Source: Aureococcus anophagefferens (lineage: Eukaryota; Sar; Pelagophyceae; Pelagomonadales; Pelagomonadaceae). From it: a stretch of 64,000 nucleotides of DNA. Of this stretch, positions 19,301 to 27,989 are shown one piece after another. The stretch covers positions 1,841,494-1,905,493 of the forward strand of contig NW_008705564.1 in the NCBI RefSeq assembly GCF_000186865.1, written 5' to 3'. How positions within the stretch are numbered: the first letter of the stretch is position 1; each line of letters starts with the position of its first letter. The position numbers were made by a program, and so were the translations under genes. A model generated the notes under the pieces. It worked only from the letters and a program-made list of their open reading frames with translations. It was not told the DNA's origin and made no database searches.

Positions 19301-19736
19301 CTTCCCGACGGCGCGCGCGCCGGGCGCCGCGGCGCCCCCGCGGCCGCCGCCGCCGTCCCTCGACGCGCGCGCGACGGCCGCCGCGGCGCCGTTCTTGGCC
19401 GCCGTCCGCGCGGGCTCCGTGGGCTGCGCGCGCCAGCACGGCCGCCTCGACGACGCGCTCGCCGCGCTCCGCCGCCTGCCCGTCGACGCGGGCGTGCTCC
19501 AGCGGAGCAAGGCCGGCGCCGTCCTCGCGCGGTTCCTCAAGCTCGGCGACGTCGGCGACTACGGCCGCCGCGCCGCCGCCGCGGAGCTCCTCGCGACCTG
19601 GAAGGAGAAGGTGCGCGAGGAGCGGGCGCCGCCGCCGCCGGCGGCGGCGGCGAAGCCCGAGCGCGCCAAGCCCGAGGACATCCAGAAGGTCGGCGGCAGC
19701 AAGCGCGCGCGCGTGCTGCTCGGGTACACGAAGTAG
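16374..19736 (+). CDS. RTEL1: RTEL1-type Fe-S DNA helicase
   Basis: 1120 residues from the ATG at 16374. This XPD/FANCJ-family 5'-3' helicase dismantles D-loops, T-loops and G-quadruplexes to protect telomeres and replication. Seen directly: an N-terminal Ala/Pro leader, VEFPFDPYACQLDFM, Walker A SPTGTGKT (153-160) in the RTEL-type context ILESPTGTGKTLCLL, four Fe-S cysteines C230, C247, C251 and C256, motif II DEAH (337-340), and C-terminal helicase motifs including SEGMDFADDRCR, VTGLPYAP and QALGRAIRHKGDFGAVLL. After ~880 the tail is disordered and Ala/Pro-rich. A final helical segment (~985-1085, AAELLATWKEKVREE) resembles a TFIIS-N-like helical bundle rather than the harmonin-like domains of animal RTEL1. 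Nuclear. Single exon. Confidence 0.93.
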   Translation: MDKPQWPSMRGNGAAKPAARAPKKAAAPKPVLRFTNISAASTEAKPLAPRGAAPMPRGAAPMPSNAAKPPPWQAPRGQPATLKPHNAPRADRKPPGGWTASAPVSAARAPAKWRGVVRDTPVEFPFDPYACQLDFMDKALGAVDAGTSAILESPTGTGKTLCLLVSTLAWAKRHAPAQTAKADHGGPPPERRAVVYASRTHAQLSQAVKALRASSYAPRVAVIGSREHLCGHSVVKRLRGTAQNKACRALCAARGCSLRNELDKQLKARKGEDFGDVALDIEELVDDGKRRGTCAYFGARANLKDADLVFAPYNYVLDERHRATSGIDWRGTIVVLDEAHNVASVAEDAASFELTAADVGGAARELDHCVDALGRMQLKASLDAKDGGLDAELPSEEGLLQLKRVVLGLEDALGRVACPTKDPEGGAAYLEDRGGRLHELVLHPAGLTCAAAAEWFASGLRGAADVLAGDGDEASKNASAKLELLERATRLAFRGQLSVPGADAPPAGGDDAKELGDAYYRVHVSEGGGDAPAALCYWCFSPGLAVSELLALGARSLLFASGTLSPLPSFAAELGLRKPSVLENPHVIDAATQLYAAVVGVAPSARPLKSTWAVRSRPEYKADLGAVVARVAAAVPRGGVLVFFPSYGAMDDALSAWKRTGVLDDIERRSGKVVLSEPRKAADMKAVIRSFDAAAAPGAPGALLLAVCRGKVSEGMDFADDRCRCVVVTGLPYAPARDRKVRGKRSFLDDKKRQNRDGLSGGAWYDQQAARAVNQALGRAIRHKGDFGAVLLCDERFASRGKRAMLSKWIDDSLKTPATFQEAEDGLRAFFRGNGLGGGAAVAEAKREAKSAFVCSSRRGPDAPDPGKRDSGDAFDDIHQFMSRTRDDAKRGRSPPAPRADDANAERRKALFAKRGAAAPAPAPAPPTVPAARPRAPAPPPRVAAPKLFNSGQGLRVASSSGAAFPGARDGAAGVAFPTARAPGAAAPPRPPPPSLDARATAAAAPFLAAVRAGSVGCARQHGRLDDALAALRRLPVDAGVLQRSKAGAVLARFLKLGDVGDYGRRAAAAELLATWKEKVREERAPPPPAAAAKPERAKPEDIQKVGGSKRARVLLGYTK

Positions 19737-20299
19737 GCTGTTTTTTTCTGCTACTCGTCCTGTCTCGTGTTCTCTGCCCCCTGCGCGCCGCCGCTCCCCT
19801 GCGAGAGGCACACGAGCTAGTGCGGATGGCGGGCCATCCTTCTTGTTAGTAGAGATCGAGCTCCCAAGGTCACTTTTGGACGGCTCAGCAGCCCCGAAAA
19901 GAATCTCCTAGGAGGTAACTTACCGTAAAGTTGAAGTGAAGTTGAAGCGCGGAAAAAACGAAATCAGCGAGCGCTGGCGTGCGCGAGGCAGGCGCGCTGC
20001 ACGGCGCCAGTCACGGTGCCCCCCGCATCCGCCGCAGCGAATACTCTAGTGACTATGGCTAACGTTGCGTGCCAACGTACGCGCCGCGGCCACGGCGCCC
20101 GGCGCGCCCGCGTGATAGTACAACGCGCGCATCGAAAAGAATCTCCTAGCCCTTGCCGGGCCGGAAAAAAAAGAATCTCCTAGGCCTTGTTAGTTCACTT
20201 TTGGTCTACTTCGTAAAAGTGAAATCAGCCTCGATCTCTACTCTGCTTGTTACGACGCGAGCGGACGGGGCGGACGCGGCGCGGGTCGCGGCGGCGCGC
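19737..20299. other. 563-bp intergenic region with three AAAAGAATCTCCTAG copies
   Basis: No gene is supported between RTEL1 and RPL12. The region is poorer in G+C than its surroundings. AAAAGAATCTCCTAG occurs at 19897, 20135 and 20169. TCACTTTTGG occurs near 19870 and 20195, and GAAGTGAAGTTGAAGCG near 19932. The repeats bracket ~270 bp and may be remnants of a mobile sequence or regulatory sites at the 3' ends of two convergent genes. Confidence 0.65.
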
Positions 20300-20797
20300 C
20301 TACTCGAGGGGGCACTCGAGCTCGCCGTCCTTGATCTGCTGCATGATGTCCATCGGGGCCTCGCCGTTGACCGTGCAGCCGACGGAGAAGGCCGTGCCGA
20401 GCATCTCGAAGACGGTGCCGTGGAGCGTCTTCGCCATCGACCGGGGCCGCATGGTCCGCGCGATCTCGATGACCTGGTCGAGGGTGATGTTGCCGTCGTG
20501 CTTGATGTTCTTCTCCTTCTTGCGGTCGCGCACGGGCTCGTTGAGCGCCTTGATGATCAGAGCGCTCGCGGAGGGCACCATCTCGACGGTCGCCTGGCGG
20601 TTGATGATCGTGAGCTTGACGGTCACGTTCATGCCCTTCCAGTCCATGGTCGCCTTCTGGATGTCCTCGCCGACCTTCTTGGGCGAGAGGCCCAGGGGGC
20701 CGATCTTGGGCGCGAGCGACGACGCCGAGCCGACCTCTCCGCCGACGGCGCGCATGATGACGTACTTCGGCGGCTCGTTGGACGGAGGGGGACCCAT
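20300..20797 (-). CDS. RPL12: Large-subunit ribosomal protein uL11 (eukaryotic L12)
   Basis: 165 residues from the ATG at 20797, the normal length for eukaryotic L12. It binds the GTPase-associated centre of 28S rRNA and the P-stalk base. Features include the N-terminal [29 protein letters not shown], the Pro-rich [28 protein letters not shown], and the C-terminal rRNA-binding helices [18 protein letters not shown] and [15 protein letters not shown]. The next in-frame upstream start (20830) would add 11 residues foreign to the family. Single exon. Cytosolic, not plastid: the eukaryotic-type ends are present and no transit peptide is seen. Confidence 0.96.
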   Translation of the reverse strand: MGPPPSNEPPKYVIMRAVGGEVGSASSLAPKIGPLGLSPKKVGEDIQKATMDWKGMNVTVKLTIINRQATVEMVPSASALIIKALNEPVRDRKKEKNIKHDGNITLDQVIEIARTMRPRSMAKTLHGTVFEMLGTAFSVGCTVNGEAPMDIMQQIKDGELECPLE

Positions 20798-21520
20798 GGT
20801 GTAGAGAGGCGGGAGGACGGTGGTACACACGAAGCTGCGGAGGGGGCGACGGGGTCAAGGGCGTTTTGGGGGAGCGAGTTAGCTGGTGTCGCCCTGCTTC
20901 GGCGGGCGAGCGAGCCAGCGGGTGCCCGCAGCGGCGCGTCTCGTCTCGCCGCGCGCGCCGAGCAGTCTTCCGGTCATCACGAGCATCTCTCAGCGGCCCA
21001 CCCACGCGTGTCGGACGCCGCCGCGCGACCTTAGCCTGTCCGAGATGAGCGACACTGATCGTCGCCGACTTTAGTCGATGAAGCAGTAGAGGGCTGGCCG
21101 GGGACAAATCTGTCAATTAGGCGCTTATAGGCGCGATGCGCTCCGCTGGACGAGGCTTCCGCGTGCGGCTCGCGCGCAGCCGGTCTTCGCGCCCGCATCG
21201 GCGGCGACCCGTCCGGCTGCCAGCGCCGTGGCGCGCCCGCCGGGGCAGTCACCCGATTTCATGAGGTGACGACGTCTGCTGCGACACGAAGCGCGTCGAT
21301 TCACCGCGCCCCCGGACGAGTGGGCCGCGCGAGGCACCAAACAAAAGGCTGGGTAGATCGCCAGCGCGTGGCGACCGTCACGCGGCCATGCCCCGGGCAA
21401 AAGCGAAGGCAACGTCGCTTCAGCTTGCCCGTCCTCTCCCAGGTCTTCTCACGAGCGGCTCTCCGCGCCCCGATGCGTGCTCCTAGTGCTGCGTCGACAT
21501 GCAGCATTGAATCGTTAGAT
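20798..21520. other. ~720-bp region upstream of RPL12 without a supported gene
   Basis: This is the RPL12 promoter side. Several short open frames cross it, but none shows a consistent protein signal and composition drifts. I see no RNA gene or clear repeat. Confidence 0.5.
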
Positions 21521-21529
21521 ATGCTGCGA

Positions 21530-22446
21530 GAGTATTCGCATCTGCTGCGCGACGAGGTGCCGCGAGCACTTCGCGGTCGCTGCCGCGGGCGCCGTGCTCT
21601 GCTTCGGCCTCTGCTAGGCCGGCGGCGGCAGATTCGGCGGCCACCTCGCGCCGCTCTACACGTGCATGGACGCGTCGTGACGCGCGGCGCGCGACGCGCG
21701 GCGCGCGACGCGCCGACGCGCGAGCAGCGCGACGCTCGGGATGCCAGGCGCGTGCTCGGACAGGCCGGCGCGGCCGCGGCCGACTACGTCGCGTCGGCGC
21801 GCTCGCGGCTCGCGGCGCTGCAGCTGGCGCCGCACCGCGGCGGAGGCAGCAGGCGGTCCGTGACGACCACGCGTGGCAGTGCTGCGAAGACGTCATGCCG
21901 CAGCGGTCGCGCGCGCGGGCGTCCGGCTACCTGGGCTGCGCGACGCAGTCTTTGACGGCGTCGAGGAAGGCGGCGTCCTGTCCGTGCGCCTCGGGACGAC
22001 GTGCTCGTTGCCGCCCCGGCCGTGGTCGCGCGCCGCCGCCACATCGAGGACTCACGTCGGCTCGCCCGTCGCCGACGTCGCCGTCGGGTACCGGCCGGCG
22101 GACGCGCTCTCGCGGAGGCGCGGCGGTCGCGAGGAAGCCGTGGGGCTTCGTGGCCGCGGAGGTCAAGGTCGACGGCGCCGCGCTGCTGCTGCCCCTCGTG
22201 GGCCGCGTTGGCGCCCGCGACGTCGACCTGGGGGCCGACGCGCGCGTCGGGGAGCGCGTCGACCCCTTCGCGGGACTCGTCCGCGTGGACGAGGTCGACG
22301 ACGGCTTCGCCTGCGGCGGCTTCGCCCGCGACGTGGAGCTTCGCGCCGAGCGGCGCCTGACGGCCCACGCCTCGCACTCGGCGATGTTCGCCGCCTACGT
22401 CGTCGGCGCGGGCTTCGGGCGGCCTTTAGCACGCGCGTGCGACTAG
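21530..22446 (+). pseudogene. Decayed plus-strand coding region, multiple frame breaks
   Basis: Protein-like sequence can be followed on the plus strand only by changing frame. First comes a hydrophobic FAVAAAGAVLCFGLC followed by stops (~21560-21680), then AAADYVASARSRLAALQLAP (~21775-21835), HAWQCCEDVMPQRS (~21870-21905), VFDGVEEGGVLSVRLGTTC (~21950-22010), and finally a longer stretch in the frame ending at 22446 (FVAAEVKVDGAALLLPLVG, GFACGGFARDVELRAERR, SAMFAAYVVGAGFG). The pattern suggests a former secreted or membrane protein gene, or one with several undetected short introns or sequence errors. No family is recognised. It converges with the AP2/PHD gene, whose stop is 5 bp away. Confidence 0.4.
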
Positions 22447-22450
22447 ATGC

Positions 22451-24556
22451 CTAGGCGGGGACGCTCTCCTTCTTGAGCTTGTTGGCCGCGGCCTTGACGC
22501 GCGTCGACGCCGCTTTGCGGAGGGCGGCGAGGGACACGCGGGCGCGCGAGTGGGCGGCGTTCGCCTCGTCGAGCGCCGCCTGGAGCTTCGTCTTGCCGAC
22601 GACCTCGGCGAGGACCGCCTTGACCACCTTCCACGCGTCTTCCTCCGCGTTCCACGCCGCGACGAGCGCCTTCGCCGCCGCGAGATCGGCGTCGGTCAGG
22701 GCGGCCTTGGGCTTCTTCGGCGCGGGCGCGGCGGCCTCGGCCTGGCGCTTCTTCGCGTCGCGCTCGGCGGCGGCGGCGAGCGCGGCGGCGGCGGCCGCGG
22801 CGGACGGCGCGGGCGCGGGCGCGGCGGCGACCGGCGCGGCGGCCACGGCGGGCGTCGGCGGCGCGGCCGTGAGCGCGGGCGCGGCGGGCGGCGCGGGCGC
22901 GGGCGCGGCGGCGGCCGGCTCCGCGCGGAGCGCGAGGACGGCCGCGCGGGCGTCGTCGTCCTGGGGCGGGGCGACGCCGTCGATGGGGGCCCACTCGCGC
23001 TGCGCGTCGGGGACGAGGTAGACCTTGCGGAGCGTGGGCGGGCCGTGCGGGTGGACGACGGGCGGCGGCGGCGCGGCGGCCGCGTCGCGCTCGGCGTCGT
23101 CATCGTCGTCGTCGATCGTGTCCGGGCCGGCGGCCGACGCGAGCAGGTAGCGCTCGAAGGTCGCGACGTAGCGCACGAGCGGCCCCTGGAGGATGCGCTG
23201 CTTGCGCGCGGCGCGCGCCTCCGCGGCGGCGGCCTGGGCCTCGGCGACGGCGTCGCGCCGCCGCTCTGCCTCCTCCGCCAGCCGCGAGCTCTTCCGCGCG
23301 GGCTCCTGCGACTCGGCCTTGCGCTTCTTCACGGTCTTCTTCTTCTTCTCCTCCGTGGGCGCGAGGCCGCCGCCGAGGCCGAGGCTCGCGAGGAAGTCCG
23401 CGTTCCGCGCGATGCGCGCGTCGCGCTCCTTCTCGTACGGCGACTTCTCGGGCTCGGGCGGCGGCCCCGCCGGCGGGGCCGGCCGCTTCTGCGCGACGAT
23501 GGGCGCGCACTCGCGGCAGAAGTATGGATCGGGACAGATGCGGTGCATACAACTTGGCATAGCGCACCGCGCGTGCTGCCACGATTCGCACTGCTCGCAC
23601 TGCCACATCGCCTCGCCGTCGTCGAAGTCCTGGCAGTCCACGCCGCAGTGGCACTTGAAGCGCCAGGTCTCGCCCGCCCGCGGGTCCGCGTCGGCCGCGC
23701 GCGCGCCCACGGCGTCGGGCGCGTCGTCGCCGCCGTCGGGGCCCGCGGCGTCCTCGGAGCGGTCCGCGTCGGCCGCGCGCGCGAGCTCGCCGGCGGGCTC
23801 GGCGCTCTTGGGGAGCGGCTCGGCCACGAGGTTGTCGAAGAGTTCCGCGCGAAGCCCTGGCGCGGGCGCGACATAGTCGAAATTGTATGGCCCGGGCTTG
23901 CCGAGCGCGCGCGCGCGTCTGTCCCAGGCTTTCGCCGCGTCGATCTCGCGGCGGCCGCTGTAGACGTGCTCCACCCGGCCCTTAAAAGCCACCGTCGCAT
24001 AATACCACCTGTCCTGAGCCCGGTGAACCCCGCGGTACTTGCTGCTCTGCTCGCTCTCCGGCATCGCCCCCAGCTTCTCCGCGAGGTCGCGGACATCGGC
24101 CGGCAAGAAAGTCAAAACGTCACGGCTTCCCCTCGGAGGATCCGGCTTGCGCACTGTGAGTCCTCGGAGCCGGCGATGCACGTGGACGGGGTACGGAAAC
24201 ACCGCCGGGAACTCCTCGACGACCTTGTTCGCCGTCCAGCGCACGCCGTTCTCGACGTCGCGCCAGCCCTCCGCGTAGACGCGGTTGGTCTCGCGCCTCG
24301 TCGTCTGCATCTTGACGAGGCTATCGAACGACCCGTGCAACGCTGGGTCGTCGAGGACCTCGCGAATGGCGGCCGTGCCGGACGCCTCCTCGAAGAACGA
24401 CAGGTGCGTCGAAAGCACGCCGACGCCGCGGTCGTCGAGGACGCAGCGCACCGCGCGCGTCCCGGGCAGCTGCTCTTCGACCACGGGTTGCCCGAAGCGT
24501 CGTAGTAAAGCGAGCTCGCGCTCCGCGGCGAGGGCGCTCACGTCCACGTCGCCCAT
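22451..24556 (-). CDS. AP2-like DNA-binding domain plus PHD finger regulator
   Basis: 701 residues from the ATG at 24556 (MGDVDVSALAAEREL). Residues ~172-228 match an AP2/ERF-type fold: YRGVHRAQDRWYYATVAF, a G at the turn, then EIDAAKAWDRRARALGK and YNFDY. Residues ~301-351 form a PHD-type zinc finger: CHCGVDC, MWQCEQCESWQHARC, then CMHRIC and YFCREC. The N-terminal ~140 residues (WRDVENGVRWTANKVVEEF) look ordered but unassigned. After 360 the protein is a basic linker (KKKKTVKKRK), an Ala-rich coiled coil and an acidic run, ending with helical KVVKAVLAEVVGKTKLQAAL. Binding DNA while reading histone tails in the nucleus is inferred from the domain pair. Confidence 0.82.
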   Translation of the reverse strand: MGDVDVSALAAERELALLRRFGQPVVEEQLPGTRAVRCVLDDRGVGVLSTHLSFFEEASGTAAIREVLDDPALHGSFDSLVKMQTTRRETNRVYAEGWRDVENGVRWTANKVVEEFPAVFPYPVHVHRRLRGLTVRKPDPPRGSRDVLTFLPADVRDLAEKLGAMPESEQSSKYRGVHRAQDRWYYATVAFKGRVEHVYSGRREIDAAKAWDRRARALGKPGPYNFDYVAPAPGLRAELFDNLVAEPLPKSAEPAGELARAADADRSEDAAGPDGGDDAPDAVGARAADADPRAGETWRFKCHCGVDCQDFDDGEAMWQCEQCESWQHARCAMPSCMHRICPDPYFCRECAPIVAQKRPAPPAGPPPEPEKSPYEKERDARIARNADFLASLGLGGGLAPTEEKKKKTVKKRKAESQEPARKSSRLAEEAERRRDAVAEAQAAAAEARAARKQRILQGPLVRYVATFERYLLASAAGPDTIDDDDDDAERDAAAAPPPPVVHPHGPPTLRKVYLVPDAQREWAPIDGVAPPQDDDARAAVLALRAEPAAAAPAPAPPAAPALTAAPPTPAVAAAPVAAAPAPAPSAAAAAAALAAAAERDAKKRQAEAAAPAPKKPKAALTDADLAAAKALVAAWNAEEDAWKVVKAVLAEVVGKTKLQAALDEANAAHSRARVSLAALRKAASTRVKAAANKLKKESVPA

Positions 24557-24829
24557 CGTGGAGCTCGCCGTGGAGTCGTCGTGAGCTCCCTGGGCCGTCG
24601 GCCCGTCTCCGAGGCGTGTTCCCGGGCTCGCCGGACGCGAGCGGGCGTGCGAGCGTGCGTCTCCGGGGCCCGGGGCCACCGGGCGCGCGCGTGCGGCGGG
24701 CGCCACGCGGCGAGGAGCTCGTCGATATCGCCAATGCGGCGCGTTTCACCACAAAATTGCACAAAACGTGAAAAACTGTGAGAGCATGCAATTGGAGCAT
24801 GCCGACGTCACCTCGCAGCGCCGAGGACA

Positions 24830-25560
24830 TGGCCCGCGTCGTCAGCGCGTGCGCACAGATGCAGTGCTGGGCCTCGCCTCTGCTGCGCTGCGCGCCGCTC
24901 GAGGTCAAGGTCGGCAACGACGTGCTCGGCGCGACGCGCAGCGACGAGGTGCGCCGCCGCAGCGCCTCGCCTCTGCTGCTGCGCGCCGCTCGAGGCGGAG
25001 CGCCATCGCTTCGACGACGCGCTCCTCGATGTACTCGCGAGCATCGGTGCAACGCGCACGCGTCGGCGGCGGAGCTCGCGACGACGCAGAGGATGCAGCA
25101 GCGCGTCGCCGACGAGCTCGCGGCGCCTGAGCGCTGCGCGGCGGTCGCCGGACGCGCGGGTGCTCGACGCGATCCGCGGGATCCCGCGCGAGGACGGCGC
25201 CTATGCCTTGGCGCCGTCGGTGACCTGCGAGACGACGGACCTCGCCGTCGCCGGCCGCGCGCGACCCCGCGTCGACGGGCACGCGGCCGCTCGACCCCTC
25301 GCCGGACGTCTGGCCGCTCGGGCAGAGGCCGCAGTACGTCGCGCCAGCGCCGCTGAAGCGGCCCGCGGCGCAGGCCGGCGCGTCCTTCATCGGCGACGAG
25401 TACCACAGCAAGCGACGAGTTCTGCACCGCGTACGACGGCGGCCGGAGCGCGCCGCGGTCCAGTCTCCGCGACGACTGGGACGACGACCGCGACGACGCC
25501 TGCTACTACTAGACGGCCATGGGCTTGCTCTACATCGCCTAGCTCGGGGGCGCCGACGAC
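24830..25560 (+). pseudogene. Decayed plus-strand coding region with frame breaks and internal duplication
   Basis: Coherent protein pieces follow one another in different plus frames: MARVVSACAQMQCWASPLLR with LEVKVGNDVLGAT, RHRFDDALLDVLASIG, SAAELATTQRMQQRVADELA, ARVLDAIRGIPREDGAYALA with SVTCETTDLAV, RPLDPSPDVWPLGQRPQYVA with GASFIGDEYHSK, and DEFCTAYDGGRSAPR with DDWDDDRDDACYY before stops. At least four frame changes are needed. A ~95-bp internal duplication repeats CCTCGCCTCTGCTGC near 24872 and 24965. I read this as a gene remnant, with sequence error as the alternative. Family unknown. Confidence 0.4.
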
Positions 25561-26159
25561 TCGACGCCGCGGACGACGACCGCGCGGCGTCCGCGGCCGC
25601 GAAGCGGGCGCTCGTCCGGACGGAGTCGCGCGCGCGCGGCTGCGATGCGCCGAGGCGAGATCTCGACAGGTGCCTCGGCCGGTACGACTCCCGGCGTCGC
25701 CCGGGGGCTCGGGGGCACTAATCGTCGCGGCGCCACGGCGTGCCGCTCCCGGTCCGATCGGCCACCGACGACGTGTCCCGTGGCGCCAGGGGAGGCGTCG
25801 CCAGGCCTGGAACAGCCGCTTTTCGCGGATGGCGATCGAGGACGCCGTCGGCTGGACCGCTCGGGCTCCGGCGGGGTCGATTCGCGTCCGTGGGCCGTCA
25901 ACTTGCGCGAAAATCAACCCCGCCCACGCGGCCGCGACCCGCGCCGTTTATGTGCGCGCATGCGACGTCATGTGACGGCTCCAGGGGCGATTACGAACCC
26001 CTTTGTGCCACGGTGGACTGGTGCATGCCCGGTGCCCCAAGCCTGGACCCGCAGCCCGAGCTCCAGCCCGGGGCTTTGTGGTGGGTGCTTCGTCGAGCCC
26101 ACTGGCAGGCTCAGCCCAGGTCAGCCTGAGATCCGGGTGGCAAAAAATCGTGTGTGGCG
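25561..26159. other. ~600-bp region without a supported gene
   Basis: Several overlapping short frames occur on both strands, none convincing. G+C falls towards 26000 (GGGGCGATTACGAACCCC is a small palindrome-like stretch at ~25983), where the promoter or 5' exon of the next gene may lie. Confidence 0.4.
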
Positions 26160-27988
26160 ATGCTTCGTGCTTGCGGCGAGCATCGGGGCCCGCTCGCGGA
26201 GCCTTGGCGGATAAAATTGGGAAGTCGCACCTATCAGCTGCGCTACCCCTTAAGCCTGATGGTGGCGGTGGCCTTCACGCACACTCTCGGCTCAGTGCCA
26301 TGCAGGGAGCTGATTACACTAAAGGCCACCGCCCTCCTTTCGCTCTCCGAGGAAGGCTGGGCGGAAATAGCGCGCAAGCGCATGTCACTGGCCGTGTTGG
26401 GCCGTAGATGGATTGGCTGGCACGGCTTCGGCCGTTGTGACTTTCATCGCTACTTGCTCGCGCGCGCGAAGGCCGCGCGGGACGGCGTCGCGGGCCTGCG
26501 GGTGATGGACGAATTTGTCCCTACGCTTCTCACCCACTTCCAAACGACGGTCGGTTATCACCTCTGCCTTTCGATCCTCCCAACTATCACGAAGATTTTT
26601 AACTGCAAAAATCGGGTAAAAAGCTCCACTTTCGTCGAAACAGGGGACCGCGTCCTCGCGAGCCTCGCGGGCCGCGTTGCGCTGCTCTGCTCGCGCGCGT
26701 TCCTCCTCCACTGCCTTCGCCTCTACATCCTCGAGCCCGAGGTGACGACGGCGACGGACCTCGACCACAAGTACCTGGTGCTCTTCCCGTTGGGCCAGGA
26801 CGCGCTCGGCGGCCGGCAGATGATAGCAGTGATCATGTTCTTGCCGTGCGACGTCGAGGACCTCGACATGGAGACGCCGCGCGGCATCAGCATCCTCGGC
26901 CTCGTCGCCGCGGGGCTCAAGAGCATGGGCCTGCCCTTCGAGGGCGTGAACGTGCACGACCTGATGCCCGTGCTCTACGCCGTCCTCACGGCGCCCGCGT
27001 TCTCCATGGTCAACTGCGAGGCCGCGGGCGTCCTGTCCGGCGTCGCGGACATCACCTCCTGCCTCCACCGCTACGCGACGGCCGACTTCGACGTCGTGCG
27101 CCTCGACGAGGGCAAGTGGCGCGTGACGATCTGCGGCGTCGACGTCGGCGACGACACGCTCTACCGCGAGGACTACCCCTCGGACCTCGCCGTCGACGCG
27201 GCCCGCGCCGGCGACCTGGTCAAGTCGTTCCTCATCTTCGGCCACGCGGGCGGCGCGAGCCCCGAGGCCCGCGAGGCCTTCCAGACCGCGGCCCTCGTTG
27301 CCTGCGTCGACTCTCTCCGCCCCGACAAGCGCCAGGAGCTCTTCTACGTACTGGAGACCGAACGCGTCCGCGCCAGGGCAGCAAAAGGGTGATTCAACGT
27401 CGCTTCAACGTGAGTGTTCCGCGCGCGCGCGTTTCGGAAACAGCACCCGCGCTTCGAGAGCGCTCCGAGAGATGATCGCTCGTCCAAAAATCAGCCGAAA
27501 CGAGCGGAAAACGACCGAGATAGGAGCCTTTGAAGTTGGGAATTTCGCACCCTTTTCCTGCCCAGGTCCGCGCTTGTCCGGAGGCGCCGGAGGTGCGCGT
27601 GGCGCCGACCTTCGACGAGACCATGGAGGGCTTCTTCAACATCTTGCCGCCATGGCACCCGAAGCACCCGGACTTCGCGCGCCAGGGCGACTTCCTCATG
27701 AGCCAAACCAAGTCCGAAATCAAAGGCGTCTCGACGATCTCCCTCGCCGCGTGCGCGCGGCTCTGGCGCGAGACGGTCGAGGCCGACACGCGCGCCGGGC
27801 GGACCTGGCTGTGGCAGCGGGGCATGGAGCTGTCGGAGATCAAGACGCTGCTGCGCCCGATCTGGGACCACGGCGCGCCGGAGCCCGTCGCCGCGGCGGT
27901 CGAGGACACGACGCAGCCCTACGAGTCGGAGGACTCCGACATCGAGCTGGACGACCTCGACGACGAGGCCATCGTCGCGTCCAACTAG
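26160..27988 (+). CDS. Unrecognised protein, two exons around introner 2
   Basis: Exon 1 is 26160-27365 and exon 2 is 27566-27988, giving ~542 residues if the ATG at 26160 is used. The 5' end is uncertain because 26160-26640 is less G+C-biased and less protein-like, and the true start or a missed 5' exon could lie within it. From ~26640 the sequence is clearly coding: RVALLCSRAFLLHCLRLYIL, LDHKYLVLFPLGQDALGG, MIAVIMFLPCDVEDLDME, VRLDEGKWRVTICGVDVGDD, DSLRPDKRQELFYVLETER. Across the splice it continues VRACPEAPEVRVAPTFDET, MEGFFNILPPWHPKHPDFA, and an acidic C-terminus (SDIELDDLDDEA). I recognise no domain. The splice is phase 0 and is fixed by the perfect 8-bp duplication GTCCGCGC. Confidence 0.75.
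27374..27565 (+). mobile_element. Introner element 2 (192 bp), variant terminal repeats
   Basis: The ends are CAGGGCAGCAAAAGGGTG at the left and its near inverted copy CACCCTTTTCCTGCCCAG at the right (two mismatches). A perfect 8-bp duplication GTCCGCGC lies at 27366-27373 and 27566-27573. The intron is 27366-27565 (200 nt), with the GT donor from the duplicate and the CAG acceptor from the element. The terminal repeats differ from the other three introners, but the interior keeps CGTCCAAAAATCAGCCGA at 27481 plus CTTCGAGAGC, so it is a subfamily of the same group. Confidence 0.92.
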
Positions 27989-27989
27989 A

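Noticed and set aside
16344..19811. A 1155-residue minus-strand frame antisense to RTEL1
   Set aside because: Strong G/C third-position bias keeps antisense frames open. The translation is Arg/Ala-rich and featureless.
26400..26660. A further introner in the low-G+C 5' part of the unrecognised gene
   Set aside because: GGGACGGC/GGGACCGC near the borders is only a partial match, and no inverted ends or core box were found.
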